A stretch of 64,000 nt of DNA from Lottia gigantea (GCF_000327385.1 NW_008707735.1:138973-202972), one strand, 5' to 3'; shown: positions 31,840 through 44,400, counted from the stretch's first letter. Notes: a model not told the origin generated them from the sequence alone. Numbers and translations are program-made.

Positions 31840-34420
31840 TGAGTTAGGTAGTTAAGAAGTTTATGTAGTTGTGATGTTATACAAAATACTATCTTAAAAA
31901 CAATAATGATATTGATCAGTATTAATTGAGTAATATTAAGAGTTGATTAAAATAATAAACACGAGAGATTGAAACCTAGATACGCCATGATTTACTCTAC
32001 CCTCTTATTGTTTATTATAACATGTTTTATGTAAATATTGCATCTGTATACAGCACAGTCAAACTTGTGTTTACTTATTATATGTTTTTAATCAATTACA
32101 AAAATAGTGCCCAATACATCAATTTCTATTATAAAGGCTATGTTTAAAGTAAATAATAGACCTGCATGCCGTACTGAAGCTGTCTATTATTAAAATTCCG
32201 CTTGAGGTCCGTAGCTACAAGAGGGAAAATTCTGACAACCGACTAATTCCATTACTGCAACCAAATACTATATACCATTACACTTCCAGACGATAAAGTC
32301 TGGCTACGAGCTTGCTTCGCTAGCGTACTGCAACATATTCAGCTTTACGGAAACTGCCGAAGATTGCCGAATGATATGCAGTACTGAAACTAACTATCTG
32401 ACTGGTCAGTTGTATTGGTGTAAAAATTGTTCTGAAAATATCAAAATAAAGTGTTAATGTTTTGATTCGGATCTAGATATTATCTTTACTGGACTAGACT
32501 TGGGGGCTTTGTCTTGTAGTTATGTTAGGTAAGGTATTGCCCCCTCCCGCTCACTCCTCCCTTCACCCCTTCCCCCCTTTTTTATCTCCCCTTCCGCCCC
32601 ACCCCCTTCTCCCAATCCCCATTGAACCAAGCTATGATGTAAATTACCTGTATAATAAAAGTCGTCAGTATATATATCTATATCTATATATATTAACTTG
32701 TAAACATGATATCAGTTTATTTATTTACCAGGTATATTACATATTACATCGTCTGTCTTTTCTGACATATTTACACATTTCACTCTTATAATCCATTCTT
32801 CTTACTCGTTACAGTTAGAATTGATTAGATTTTAATAGTCTACAGTTGTATATCGTCGTCTACATGCAGTTTTTAAACTTGTTATGACTATTCGATTTAC
32901 TGTTAATTTAATTTTCAAGAGATTTGAACCCTGGGCACTATAGTAATGGACTATTTCTCTATAGGTTTCGTGTATTTCTGGAAGCATTTGATTTGGCTAT
33001 TGTACTCGCTGTTTGAAGAATTTCGAACTCTTAGCACCATTGTCCCTGAGTATGTTTGAATAGTTGTATATCGTCGTCTTCGTGCAGTTTTTAAACATGT
33101 TTTGACTATGACACCATCTTTTTAATTCCAGATGGTTTGAAGAGTTTCGAACTCTCAGCACTATTGTTTCTGAGTATGTTTTGATATATTTCATCCTCGT
33201 CACTTGCATTTTCCATGCTTCAGCGTCGACAAAAAGTGCATAATAATTTTTTGTAAATTGATGAAAAAAGACCAATTTGATTTGTATATATCTGATTGCA
33301 TCGTAGTTTCCTAGATTCTAGTGTACGGCACGGTTTTATCTTGCCAACTCTCCCCCTCGAGATGATCGTTTTACTGTGAGTATCTGTCTAATTAATACAT
33401 CTAAATCATGGTGAGTTCTCGAGAGACACCACAATAAAGCGATGTCGATGTCTATGGGTAACTGTACGTATTTTGTCAGTATTGCACAATGATCTTGATC
33501 GCCATTTGCAATATATTTTACACTTTTTCATGTTTATGATTCTTCTTCTTCATGCGAAAAGTTCATTAGCTGCTACCAATGTTTCGCCAATACGTTGTTT
33601 TGTATTTCGGGTATCCTTTTACGGTCCGAATCGTTAGTACTCTAGTAATCTACTTTGTATCCCAATTTACAGTGGAATTTCTACTGAATGATCACCTCCA
33701 ATTGTGGAATGAATATTAATTCTTATAAATAGTCCAAATAAGTTCTTTGAGTCTGATTTTGATTGACATGGCTGTCTTCTGCCAGGGTGATCTTCTTCAT
33801 CTTCCTCAGATGTTATATGGTAGTTCAGTAGTTCAAATTGTCCTTGTTTTTTTGGTCACTTCTACTAATAAAAAGAACTAGGTCAGCTTTTATCTGTTTT
33901 GTTATTCTTTTACAGAATTTGACTCTTATAGGCATTCCTTGTTGTTTTTTTTTATCTAAAATTTGTTTAAACACCATTCATGGTATAATAGTGCTCTGTG
34001 TTTAGGCCGATGGGACGTTCTCAAGATTCTTTTAGTTAAAAAAAAACACTCATTGCACACTGCCGGTCGTCAGTAGCCCAATCAAGGGCAAAAAAGTAAG
34101 ATGTTAAACCCGGTTTCATTTCATTTCAAGATTCACTCAATCCTAAAATAAACTTTCCCCATAACGTATTGAATAACAACTTAGTGAAGTAACGTAATTT
34201 ACATTTAAAATAAAAGACACGCTGAGTATTGTAATGTCTGAATAAGACTTGTAAGATAGAAAATTAGCACATTTAGAAGACAAAGAGATATTAAGGAGAA
34301 GAAAGGGATATTTTTCTCGTTATTTCTATATTTCACAATTCATTATTAACAGGGGAATAATTCATCTTTACATTAAACGTCTGCAACATCTTTCAGGTTT
34401 TATACTGGACCGTATATAGA
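31840..34420. other. Gene-free stretch with a local triplication at 32840-33180
   Basis: GTTGTATATCGTCGTC occurs at 32845 and 33062, each followed by TGCAGTTTTTAAAC. The flanking GAACCCTGGGCACTATAGTA / GAACTCTTAGCACCATTGTC / GAACTCTCAGCACTATTGTT block occurs three times. A family-B 3' fragment lies at about 34050-34130 (CATTGCACACTGC, TAGCCCAATCA, TTTCATTTCATTTC). No exon recognised. Confidence 0.5.
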
Positions 34421-34435
34421 TTGATATACATATAC

Positions 34436-35056
34436 TGTGTTCTATCACTGTGTCTTATCACTGTGTTTTATCACTGTGTCTTATCACTGTGTTTTATCAC
34501 TGTGTCTTATCACTGTGTTCTATCACTGTGTCTTATCACTGTGTTTTATCACTGTGTCTTATCACGGTGTTTTATCACCGTGTTTTATCACTGTGTCTTA
34601 TCACTGTGTTTTATCACTGTGTTTTATCACTGTGTCTTATCACTGTGTTTTATCACTGTGTCTTATCACGGTGTCTTATCACTGTGTTTTATCACTGTGT
34701 CTTATCACTGTGTTTTATCACTGTGTTTTATCACTGTGTCTTATCACTGTGTTTTATCACTGTGTCTTATCACGGTGTCTTATCACTGTGTCTTATCACT
34801 GTGTCTTATCACTGTGTTTTATCACTGTGTTTTATCACTGTGTCTTATCACTGTGTTTTATCACTGTGTCTTATCACTGTGTCTTATCACTGTGTCTTAT
34901 CACTGTGTCTTATCACTGTGTCTTATCACTGTGTCTTATCACTGTGTTTTATCACTGTGTTTTATCACTGTGTCTTATCACTGTGTCTTATCACTGTTTT
35001 TTATCACTGTGTTTTATCACTGTGTTTTATCACTGTGTCTTATCACTGCGTTTTAC
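34436..35056 (+). repeat. 13-bp tandem array (CACTGTGTCTTAT)n
   Basis: About 47 units of 13 bp alternating mainly between CACTGTGTCTTAT and CACTGTGTTTTAT. It has no stop in any forward frame, giving three spurious long open frames. Confidence 0.95.
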
Positions 35057-35109
35057 ACTCACTGAATTGATATACATTTTTGAAAGGAAATGCGTACAAT
35101 GTTTCAGGT

Positions 35110-37220
35110 GATAAGAGAGAATTTATTTTTCTTAGAAGTTAAATTTCTAGAACATCTTCTCGATTAAAGAGTTCACTACTATACAATTATTACTCCTGAT
35201 TTTGTCATACTTTGGTCGAGATCTTTGGTCAACGGAATTGTATTGCTTGTACGTATTTTTTTTCAGGCGCTACCCACGGAAAGCGTAAAGCGTCAGGTGT
35301 TTAATGAAAGCGTACAGATTGAAATTAGGCCTTATCTTTGTCTTTTGGAAACTCTCGAAGAATCTTTAACATAGATAAGCTGTAGTATACCATATCTCTA
35401 TATCGATAACGACCTCACCATGTCATTACAAACTGATATTAGACCGAGTTTGTAATACCTTGACTTTGTGAAGATGACGTGTAATAGACTATAATAATAG
35501 TAATAACGACTATTAGTATCCAGTATTTACATTGTTACCATTGTTTATTCCAGTTTGTTCTCTTTCTCTCTACAACAAATAATTATAGTTCCTCAAACCA
35601 TTTATCATTAGTTTATCAACCTTCATATTGATATAGAAATACTGAATAAATATTATTAGCTGTGTGGACTCTCTGAAGGGGATGCTAAGCAGTAGTATCA
35701 AGGTTTCCAATGGATATCTTTAATGAATATTTTACGTTCTATCTTGGCTTGTTTTCTCATTGGAGCATGTGAAGTCAATTCCCAAATTTGTTAGTTATTG
35801 TTGATTGTAGAGATTGTGGGAAATTTGTGGACGATGTTTGATCATTGATATGACCTCTAGCTGAAACAAAACCAGAAGGTGATCTAGTGCATTCCATTAT
35901 CACGCTACAATTCTCAATCTGTACTCTTTAGTTACACAGAGTAGGATGTAAAACTCAATTCATTTCATTTACATGTTATTTCATTAGTTAGAATAGTATT
36001 CACAGTAAGATCTGTACTAACTCTGAATATATACAAACGATATTCATTCTGTAAACAAACAACAAACCCACGCTTGTAAACAGAAACAAATACAAACTGA
36101 ATATTAAACATATAAAAACAGAATATTGATAGAGAATTATGATTGATTGATTTGTGATACATTTGTATGTACTTGATTGACTTCTATAAATTTACCCCAA
36201 AGAGTATTCAAATACAACTTTGCAGTGCTCCTGTGGTAAATGTTGATTACAGTTATTTTATTATTGTGTAGGTGATTTTAACTAATCTTGAATTTGACTC
36301 ATGTGATATTTTAACATTCTTTTGCAAAGTACCTTATAAACGCATTGGAATTCGAAGAAAAAACAAGAAACACATTTATTACGAATAGTGAAATGTGTTA
36401 TATATAAAAACATCTTAAAGCTTATTTTCATGGTGGTCTCTGTCCGTCTTGATCATTTTAAATTGCCCCATAATGTATTTAAATATATTTTTACCAGACA
36501 TCGCTTGAACATGTTGAATTTGAAATAGATGACAACTATTATTGTTAGCGAAATTTATTGGTCCTTTAGACGACCTGAAATCTCGAGTTTTGATTTGATT
36601 AGATTGTTTCTAAAGCTCGTTGGAAGGTAATTTGTGTCTTCAATACTCTCCGAGTTATCGACTTGTCTAGGAACCGGGTAGAATTGAATTAAACAGGGTC
36701 CAAAATAAATTTCTATTAAAATAGAAAGTGACAGTGTGAGTCTAAAGTAGTTATAATAATGGTTTATTTAGAGTGTGAACTTCTATTATGACTATACTTG
36801 GTTTTTATTCTGGTGACCTGGTATGATACAGATTGTGTTAATGCTGCTTTCCTTCTATAGTTTCCCTCATTACACACTGCATGGCGTCGCTGTTTTCATT
36901 AACCCAATCAGATGCAGAAATGACGACGCAAAACTGCAGTTTTCTTTTTGCAGTGTTCGGTTTTTCTGCAACGGGTGACTACTACTGTAAAATGTATGTA
37001 TCACAAAAGCACTAAACGAGGAAGAATGAATAAAGTTATTTTGATCAGGTCAAATATTGATATACATTAAGACTGTGGACAAGATAAAGCTCTAGATATT
37101 AATAACTCGTCTGACCTGGGATGACTTGAAACTAATATAGCCCAATATAACTAATATAATTAGATTGCTCCATTCCGAATTTAAATCTTACTTTCTTAAC
37201 ATGGACACAGTCTAGTATAT
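35110..37220. other. Gene-free stretch with dispersed repeat fragments
   Basis: A segment near 35168-35250 (ACTATACAATTATTACTCCT) recurs at 43505-43581. A TGTGTGGACTCTCTGAA module lies at 35662 and a family-B 3' end (CATTACACACTGCATGGCG, ACCCAATCAGATGCAGAAA) at 36855-36950. No exon recognised. Confidence 0.5.
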
Positions 37221-37236
37221 TCTAGTATATTCAAGC

Positions 37237-37745
37237 AAAAGACGGCACATCTGGATTTTTTGGACGATCGGATAGGGGCGACGGCACATCTGTATTGTTT
37301 GGACGATCGGATAGGGGCGACGGCACATCTGTATTGTTTGGACGATCGGATAGGGGCGACGGCACATCTGGATTGCTTCGACTAAAGGAAAGGTTTGGCG
37401 GCACATCTGTATTGTTTGGACGATCGGATAGGGGCGACGGCACATCTGTATTGTTTGGACGATCGGATAGGGGCGACGGCACATCTGTATTGTTTGGACG
37501 GTCGGATAGGGGCGACGGCACATCTGTATTGTTTGGACGATCGGATAGGGGCGACGGCAGATCTGGATTGCTTCGACTAAAGGAAAGGGTTGGCGGCACA
37601 TCTGTATTGTTTGGACGATCGGATAGGGGCGACGGCACATCTGTATTGTTGGACTAAAGGAAAGGGTTGGCGGCACACCTGTATTGTTTGGACGATCGGA
37701 TAGGGGCGACGGCACATCTGGATTGCTTCGACTAAAGGCAAGGGT
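37237..37745 (+). repeat. 39-bp GC-rich tandem array
   Basis: About thirteen units (GGACGATCGGATAGGGGCGA, CGGCACATCTGTATTGTTT). A variant unit (GCTTCGACTAAAGGAAAGG) is interspersed every few units, giving higher-order structure. It stands out from the AT-rich surroundings. Open frames on both strands follow from the 39-bp period. Confidence 0.95.
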
Positions 37746-38513
37746 CGATGGAACGTCGGGGTCTAATTAGCTCAAAAACGACACTCCTACAAAACGAAGA
37801 TTGTTTTAGAAGGTAAAAAGTATCTAGCGTACCTAAACAATTAACACAATCTAGTCAATCAAAGAATATCTGGAATAGATGGGTCTGTAACTTGTTGAAT
37901 TGTTGTCTGTTAGGTGACAGGGGCAAGGGTTCGAATCCTCCACAAGGCAAGGTAACGGCCGGGTTTCCCAGTCTAGCCTTCAACTCTTACTATAATAAAT
38001 CCGTCCAAGGTTTCTTATCACTAGGGGATTTCCCAAGTTCTCTATGTGTAATATTTCTATTGTTAAAGTGTGCTGTAGACACTTGCCGTCTCTCTGGACC
38101 TAACTTGTGTTGAAATTTACAAACACATTGTTACAAAGATAATTAAAAAATCATCCCCTGTGATCCTAGGGTTATCTTAGATTAGATAGTATAAGGTTAG
38201 GTTATTATTGGTACACAGATGTCAATCAGGCCACGAGTTCGGGAAGAATTTGGGGCCAGGAGAAAGGGAGGCTGGTAGCTTTACTATCTGATTCAAACAT
38301 TTTAATCATCTTGTAAGATTGTTGGCTTCCTACAGGTAAACAGGTCCTGCATTTTAAAACCTCAATAAGAACCAATGGCGTTTGTGGGTAACAGTATTTG
38401 AGAGGGGCGTGCAGGGCCACAGAATTTCCAGAGGGAGGGGCGGGCACAGGCTTTTCTTGATAAAAATTTTGAAAGTTATTTTTAATATTATTAAAACAGG
38501 TGAAAGAATCACA

Positions 38514-38620
38514 ATGTATCAGAATATTATGAAAGGTTTATCGTGTATTAATATTGTTATATGTATTTTATCGACTGTCTATGTACAGTCAGCAGACCGT
38601 CCAGTATTAAGTGTTACTAA
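38514..38620 (+). CDS. Candidate signal-peptide exon of an unknown gene
   Basis: The ATG at 38514 opens 35 codons: an N-terminus with a hydrophobic core (LSCINIVICILSTVYV), then QSADRPVLSV. It ends at a possible donor GTAATA at 38621. The shape fits a secreted or membrane protein start. The donor is weak, no downstream exon is identified and the sequence is AT-rich, so chance is possible. Confidence 0.25.
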
Positions 38621-38784
38621 GTAATACTAAGTGTGTTGTTTAGTATTCAATGAATTGGTCTGTATAGTGTTTGTATCTTCAGGCAATATCAGGCAACAAT
38701 CAAATTCTTCAGTCAGAAATGACGATTGAAGTGATGTTTGCTTTCGTAAGTGGTTTTGGTAGAAATGATCACCGTCTCTACACA

Positions 38785-39057
38785 TTGTGAGGTCTGTAGC
38801 ACAGGCGGTTAGAGCGCCAGAACCTTGACACGATATCATGTACATATTCGTGTCGAACAAATGGTCGTCGTGTGTTCAAATCTCAGAAAGTTTGTAAAAG
38901 TCTGGTGACCTTGAATAAGTTATATTCGCTCATTTCTCCAGTTGACCCAACTGTAAATGGGTATTGTTAATCTAGAAAAGATCAATGTCAAGAGGTTTGA
39001 CCAAGGACCAGTTGGTAGAAGGGAACCTCGAGAAATTAAATTGTTATCATTGTTTTT
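38785..39057 (+). repeat. SINE family A, fullest copy (tRNA-derived)
   Basis: The tRNA-like head GGTCTGTAGCACAGGCGGTT (A box from 38797) is followed about 75 bases on by GTGTTCAAATCTC (B box, 38872). Then comes a body with TCTGGTGACCTTGAATAAG and a tail GACCAGTTGGTAGAAGGGAA, CCTCGAGAAATT. Partial copies at 4306, 9065, 14715, 19985, 41515 and perhaps 24545 share these blocks. The A-B distance is too long for a working tRNA gene. Confidence 0.65.
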
Positions 39058-39112
39058 AAAAATTGTTTGTTTCTTCCTGTTTTTCGGAGTCAGTTTTCAG
39101 CTATCTCTTGTT

Positions 39113-40026
39113 TTAAGGTGCTATCTCTTGTTTTAAGGTGCTATCTATTGTTTTAAGGTGCTATCTCTTGTTTTAAGGTGCTATCTCTTGTTTTAAGTTT
39201 TAAGGTGCTATCTCTTGTTTTAAGGTGCTATCTCTTGTTTGAAGGTGCTATCTATTGTTTTAAGGTGTTATCTCTTGTTTTAAGGTGCTATCTCTTGTTT
39301 TAAGGTGCTATCTCTTGTTTTAAGGTGCTATCTCTTGTTTTAAGGTGCTATCTCTTGTTTTAAGGTGCCTGTTTTAAGGTGCTATCTCTTGTTTGAAGGT
39401 GCTTGTTTTAAGGTGCTATCTCTTGTTTGAAGGTGCTTGTTTTAAGGTGCTATCTCTTGTTTGAAGGTGCTATCTCTTGTTTGAAGGTGCTATCTCTTGT
39501 TTTAAGGTGCTATCTCTTGTTTTAAGGTGCTATCTCTTGTTTTAAGTTTTAAGGTGCTATCTCTTGTTTTAAGGTGCTATCTCTTGTTTTAAGGTGCTTG
39601 TTTTAAGGTGCTATCTCTTGTTTTAAGGTGCCTGTTTTAAGGTGCTATCTCTTGTTTGAAGGTGCTTGTTTTAAGGTGCTATCTCTTGTTTTAAGGTGCT
39701 ATCTCTTGTTTTAAGGTGCTTGTTTTAAGGTGCTATCTCTTGTTTTAAGGTGCCTGTTTTAAGGTGCTATCTCTTGTTGAAGGTGCTTGTTTTAAGCTGC
39801 TATCTCTTGTTTTAAGGTGCTATCTCTTGTTTTAAGTTTTAAGGTGCTATCTCTTGTTATAAGGTGCTTGTTTTAAGGTGCTATCTCTTGTTTTAAGGTG
39901 CCTGTTTTAAGGTGCTATCTCTTGTTGAAGGTGCTTGTTTTAAGCTGCTATCTCTTGTTTTAAGGTGCTTGTTTTAAGGTGCTATCTCTTGTTTTAAGGT
40001 GCTATCTCTTGTTTGAAGGTGCTATT
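39113..40026 (+). repeat. 20-bp tandem array (GGTGCTATCTCTTGTTTTAA)n with higher-order units
   Basis: About 45 units of GGTGCTATCTCTTGTTTTAA with short forms (GGTGCTTGTTTTAA, GGTGCCTGTTTTAA) placed at regular intervals, which shows multi-unit duplication. Confidence 0.95.
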
Positions 40027-40029
40027 GAA

Positions 40030-41930
40030 CCAAGTCTGGTGAATTAAAAGCACGTTTTGTGATATTTTTTCTATTTTTTTAGTATTCAGTGTGAAACTGC
40101 TGACGGCTATAGAATTAATATTGAATATAATTTACATTGTTCCAAGTGTTTCTAAATATACTAATCGTCATGTTCTAAAATCATGAATTGTTGTCATTTT
40201 TATCGACATTGTGTTTTTGTCTCGTAGTAGGTTGTCGGCCTTCAACGCGTGATTTCTTTCAATAAGTATTTATAATATACGTGACAGTCGCCTTCGCTTT
40301 TCTTTAGATTATAAATTGGAGGATGGTCTACTGATTGTATTTTGTCTTCCCCCCCCCAAAAAAAAATTTAAAAAACACTGTGTAATGTGTGCGTGACAGT
40401 CGCCTTCACTTGATTTAAGATTATAAATTAGTGGTTGTTCAACTGTTACATTGAATAAATTGAGTGTATAGTTTTCACCTGAAAGGCTGAACTATAATCG
40501 TTCTGTTATTTTCCTCAAACACTCTAATTTAACTGATGTATTGATAAGACACACAAATAATAATTATGATCTTAAAAAAACAAAAAAGAAACCACACACG
40601 TTCATCTAATATTGTCATTCAATGAAAAAATCCCTGAACAACTCAAACTTGTACAATTGATAAGGCACACAAATAATTTTAATTTAAAAAAAACAAAGAG
40701 ACGAACACGTATAGCTATCAAAATCGTTCAATTGGGAAATCCCTTAACATCATCAGGTTCAGATCGACTATCAGTTTAAAAGAATGAAAAACCTTTTATA
40801 ACTGAACGATAAAACGTTATATGACATTGGAAACCGATACGATAGCTTCCAGCCACTATTCGCTAATGGAATTGTTTAAGTATTTGATAATCAATGAATT
40901 CCATTCAGATAATTTGCCATAATACGAATTTATTGTCCACACAAACACAAAGGCACTCGTAATGTCACTTTAGGGCACAGGCACTTGTAATTTTTACAAT
41001 GTTTTTATGGTGTTTGGTTAATCCTGTATCGGAAGTGACGTCAACTGTTGAAATTGTTTAACGAGTTTATTGCTTGCATTATCCATACCCACACAAATGT
41101 CCTTTAGGCCACGGGCATTTGAAATGTTTATGCTCGATCGGAAGTGACGTCACTTGATATTGAGATTGAGAGATTTATTTATGTGTCTTTAAGGCCACAA
41201 GGCATCTATAATTTCTATGAGTGTTTCTTTATCGCCAGATCGGAAGTGGCTTCACTTGTTGAAATTTAAAAAAAAAATTGTTGCGGAAATATATAGTTGT
41301 CCATGGAGTTAAGGCATAAATTCCCGAGTTTTTAAGGGGCTTTTATTTGTGTTGAAACGGAAAACGGAAATTAAGTTAGCGGGGTTCAATCTCTCGTTAT
41401 TTTTTGACCTCATTTTAATTTTGATTTATATCTCACAATTTAAGATTAGCTCAATTCAAAATGAAAATTATCTTCAAGAGTTAACAACAATTCATCTGGG
41501 AAGATGGACGTCAAGACGTTTGATCAAGAACCAGCTGGTAGAAAGATTATTTGTTATCCTTGTAAAAAAATAACTAAGGGGTTTGAAGAAGGGTAAGCTT
41601 TCGAGAACCTTATGTTTTTTAACCTAATAGTCGTCTTTTTTCCCCTATTTTGCTCCCACTAATCACCAACATTAACCTTTAGTCTTTAACTCTCCATGCT
41701 AGAGATTCGAACCCGTGGCACCTCGTTTCCTATCATACTGTAATAATGATAAAGTATTACTCGTTCTCGACTCAAATTACAACTGAATGTGAATCTGTCA
41801 ATAATTTTAACAAAGAACAGAACTGTCAATGATAAAAGAGACGAGCTGTACTGATAGAAATAATCAATGTGATTTTTGTCTCCTGTTTTCTGATTATTAT
41901 AATAGTTTTATAGAAATTAATTTCTGCTAT
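40030..41930. other. Gene-free AT-rich stretch
   Basis: Contains two copies of GTGACAGTCGCCTTC (40283, 40394). A three-copy degenerate repeat ending GATCGGAAGTGACGTCAC-like lies at 41027-41245, and a SINE-A tail fragment at 41505-41570 (CAAGAACCAGCTGGTAGAAA). No exon recognised. Confidence 0.45.
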
Positions 41931-41934
41931 TGTA

Positions 41935-42135
41935 TAAACACGTTAGGGATCTTGTATTATAGAAATATTAAAGCTAACGTGAAGTTATAAACACGTCAGG
42001 GATCTAATATTATAGAAATATTAAAGCTAACGTGAAGTTATAAACACGTTAGAGATCTAATATTATAGAAATATTAAAGCTAACGCGAGGTATATAAACA
42101 CGTTAGGGTTAAAGGTTAAAGCTAACGTGAAGTTA
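41935..42135 (+). repeat. ~58-bp tandem repeat, four units
   Basis: AAACACGTTAGGGATCTAAT, ATTATAGAAATATTAAAGCT, AACGTGAAGTTATA repeated about 3.5 times. Each unit carries ACGTTAG/CTAACGT, an internal inverted pair. Confidence 0.9.
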
Positions 42136-42654
42136 TAAATGTGAACTAAGTTTAAAACTAAAGCCATATACAGTATATTTGTATGGGTTACAGCAGGGAG
42201 TATTTAAAGACATGACTATATTAACTATACTCTCCCATTGTTCAGTTTTTTAATTGATTTATTATATTCTATGTATTTGATTTAATTTAATGTAGTAATA
42301 AATAAATTATTGTATATTGAGTATAGCTTTAATATTTATTATTCATTGATTCTTACTGCTCTATTACCTCGCTAGTTATAATTATATAATATAATTTTAG
42401 ATTAACACTGTTTCATTGATTCAACAAATTGTCTGAGCACACGACAGACTCGTCATTTAGTCATAGGTAGAACAAAACATGGTCGTATAAAAAACACAAG
42501 TAGGCCTACTAACGATCCGAACAGCAAAAAGAATCCCGAAAACCAAAATAAACATTCGGCAATAGATTGATAACAGTTAAAGAATATTTTATATGAGGAA
42601 GTATATTGATCATAACTAGTCCACGGTCGACCAAGGCGGAGAAATTGCCTTCGT

Positions 42655-42795
42655 TTTTTAAACCTAGTTTCCCTCTGTCAGTGATGCAAATCCTGAGACG
42701 AGACTCGGCAAGGTCCAGGGTTCAATCTTGACATAGGTCAAATTAATACTTTCGTATTGTTCCGCTTGCTCTTATGGGGCAATAAACTTAGCTTT
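42655..42795 (+). repeat. Dispersed repeat sharing a head with the 53.5-kb copy
   Basis: CCCTCTGTCAGTGATGCAAAT followed by CAAGGTCCAGGGTTCAATC (B-box-like) and GGGGCAATAAAC. A CCCTCTCAGTGATGCAGAT ... GACAATAAACC order is seen at 53535-53610 and a CCTGTCAGTGATGGAAG at 15189, suggesting this is the 5' part of family B. Confidence 0.5.
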
Positions 42796-42799
42796 ATAA

Positions 42800-43320
42800 A
42801 CTGTTTAAATCGATTTCTCTAAATTCGTTCATTCTACATCATCATATTATGTTTGGCAATTGTTGAGATACTACCTTTAGATTTTTCAATACGGCTTCCC
42901 TCTCTGTTATGCAGGTAGCACAAAATTAGTTCACCATATTTCACAATTTACGAAGGTGGTGCTCTCATCTTCCCTCTTCTTTCGTCTTGTGATTTAACAA
43001 GAAATGACTCGAGATCTCTTAACTTGTTTCCTGTCTTTTAATGAAGTACTTAAATTTCAAATTTCTATGTTTTCATTTTAAACATTTTCACGGTCTTTCA
43101 AGAGATTCTTAATGTTTAAATTCAAAACGGTGATGATAATTATCAGGAATCCAATGTTTTAAGAAAATATTGTTTAAGACCAAGGTAATAATGAAGGTTG
43201 TACAGCCCGAGGATATAAAGAGATTTTATGCTTTTAGTTTTAAACCTGTTAAAGAAACATTAAGAAACGTTGTTGTAACACGTATAAATATTTATTATGA
43301 TCACTTTTATACATATGTTT
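42800..43320. other. AT-rich stretch, no feature seen
   Basis: No exon or array recognised between the repeat copy and the foldback half-element. Confidence 0.35.
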
Positions 43321-43582
43321 GTATAGTTTTTTAAGGGATTGTAAAAAGGTTTTCTGAAATTTTGTACGTGTATTGAAGGACATTGATATCATCAATTTAC
43401 ACCATTCCAAACTCCAATCAGGCGTCTGTGATTCCCGCAATTACATAAAACTAGTGAGCTGTCATCTTGCAAAATTTGTGAAGGGAAAAATGAAAGGAGA
43501 AGTCACTACTATACAACTTTTACTCCTGATTTTATCAAATTTTGAACGAGATGTTCGAGTAAGAGAATTGTTTTGCAGGTTT
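43321..43582 (+). repeat. Foldback-element half-copy plus associated block
   Basis: GGGATTGTAAAAAGGTTTTC, ATCAATTTACACCATTCC, CAATCAGGCGTCTGTGATTC and CGCAATTACA follow the left half of the 1564-1800 element, with one GATTGTAAA unit instead of an array. It continues into CACTACTATACAACTTTTAC, shared with 35168. Confidence 0.6.
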
Positions 43583-43639
43583 TTAGTACTTCTGTATTTA
43601 ATAAGATTGATATTGAATATTAAAGCTACGGACATTATG

Positions 43640-44135
43640 ACACGTTAAAAGATAAAAAGAATGTTCACTGTTTTCAATCAAAATGAAATTCTACAAGTAA
43701 AGGGAATTGCTTAGATTATATGAAGTTGTAGTATTTTGAAAACAAACTATTCCTGCGGTTTCTCAACTTGATCAGATCAGTTTTCTCTTTTTTTCTTTCT
43801 TTCTTTCCTAATCTGGCAGTGAAATTAAACACTTGCCATTTCAATTTAAAAGTATTCAAAAAATTCCAACAGATATGTCAATCATGATTAATTTTCCAAA
43901 AACAAAATCGATTGAATAGCAAAAATACAAAGTTAGTTCGATTTTTGTTATGAAAATTTCATATAATTTTTTTTAATAAAGCCATGACACTTTCTAAACA
44001 GGCAGTTTCTTTCAGGGAAATCTTTAAATTTGTTTCCTTTAGATTTATTAGAGTTTTAATTTTTTTTATGTTATTAGACTTTCAAAACAAACAGTTTCAT
44101 TCAACGACAATCATATTGTTTTAGATTGATTATAC
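43640..44135. other. AT-rich stretch, no feature seen
   Basis: Homopolymer-rich AT sequence with no exon recognised. Confidence 0.35.
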
Positions 44136-44139
44136 ACAG

Positions 44140-44400
44140 ATCATCTTCACAATGTCTTATACCTTGACTACAATAGCCATCTTTCTTATATCACGGAATC
44201 GCTGTATTACAAACTACCATGATACAAAATGAAATGAATGGAGTTTTACGTCCTACTTTTCTGCACCATGTTGGTAAATGAAGACTGTTCCATGAGACTA
44301 TTGCAGTCAAGAAGCAGTTCGTAATAGCTTGACATTGTGGAGATGTGATACAAGAATAGTGTCTATAGCAGTCAAGGTACAAGACGAAGTTCGCAATGGC
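44140..44400. repeat. Dispersed repeat family with TACCTTGACTRCAATAG block, plus and minus copies
   Basis: Plus copy at 44140-44200 (CATCTTCACAATGTCTTATA, CCTTGACTACAATAGCCAT). Inverted copies lie at 44290-44400 (GACTATTGCAGTCAAGAAGC, TAGCAGTCAAGGTACAAGAC). Between them is a family-B 3' end on the minus strand (GAATGGAGTTTTACGTCCTA). The same family is tandem at 49505. Confidence 0.6.

Noticed and set aside
34421-35111. Three long overlapping frames rich in Tyr, His, Cys, Val, Leu
   Set aside because: All three arise from the same 13-bp array that lacks stop codons; no domain or codon signal.
37212-37715. Frames with RPYPIVQTIQMC or LFGRSDRGDGTS repeats
   Set aside because: Both strands open through a 39-bp tandem repeat; no flanking exon structure.
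38785-38885. tRNA gene
   Set aside because: A- and B-box-like elements are present, but their spacing is too long and no cloverleaf or anticodon stem forms; treated as a SINE head.
41349-41573. 74-codon frame with hydrophobic segment
   Set aside because: Its 3' half is a SINE family A tail fragment; the rest is AT-rich chance.
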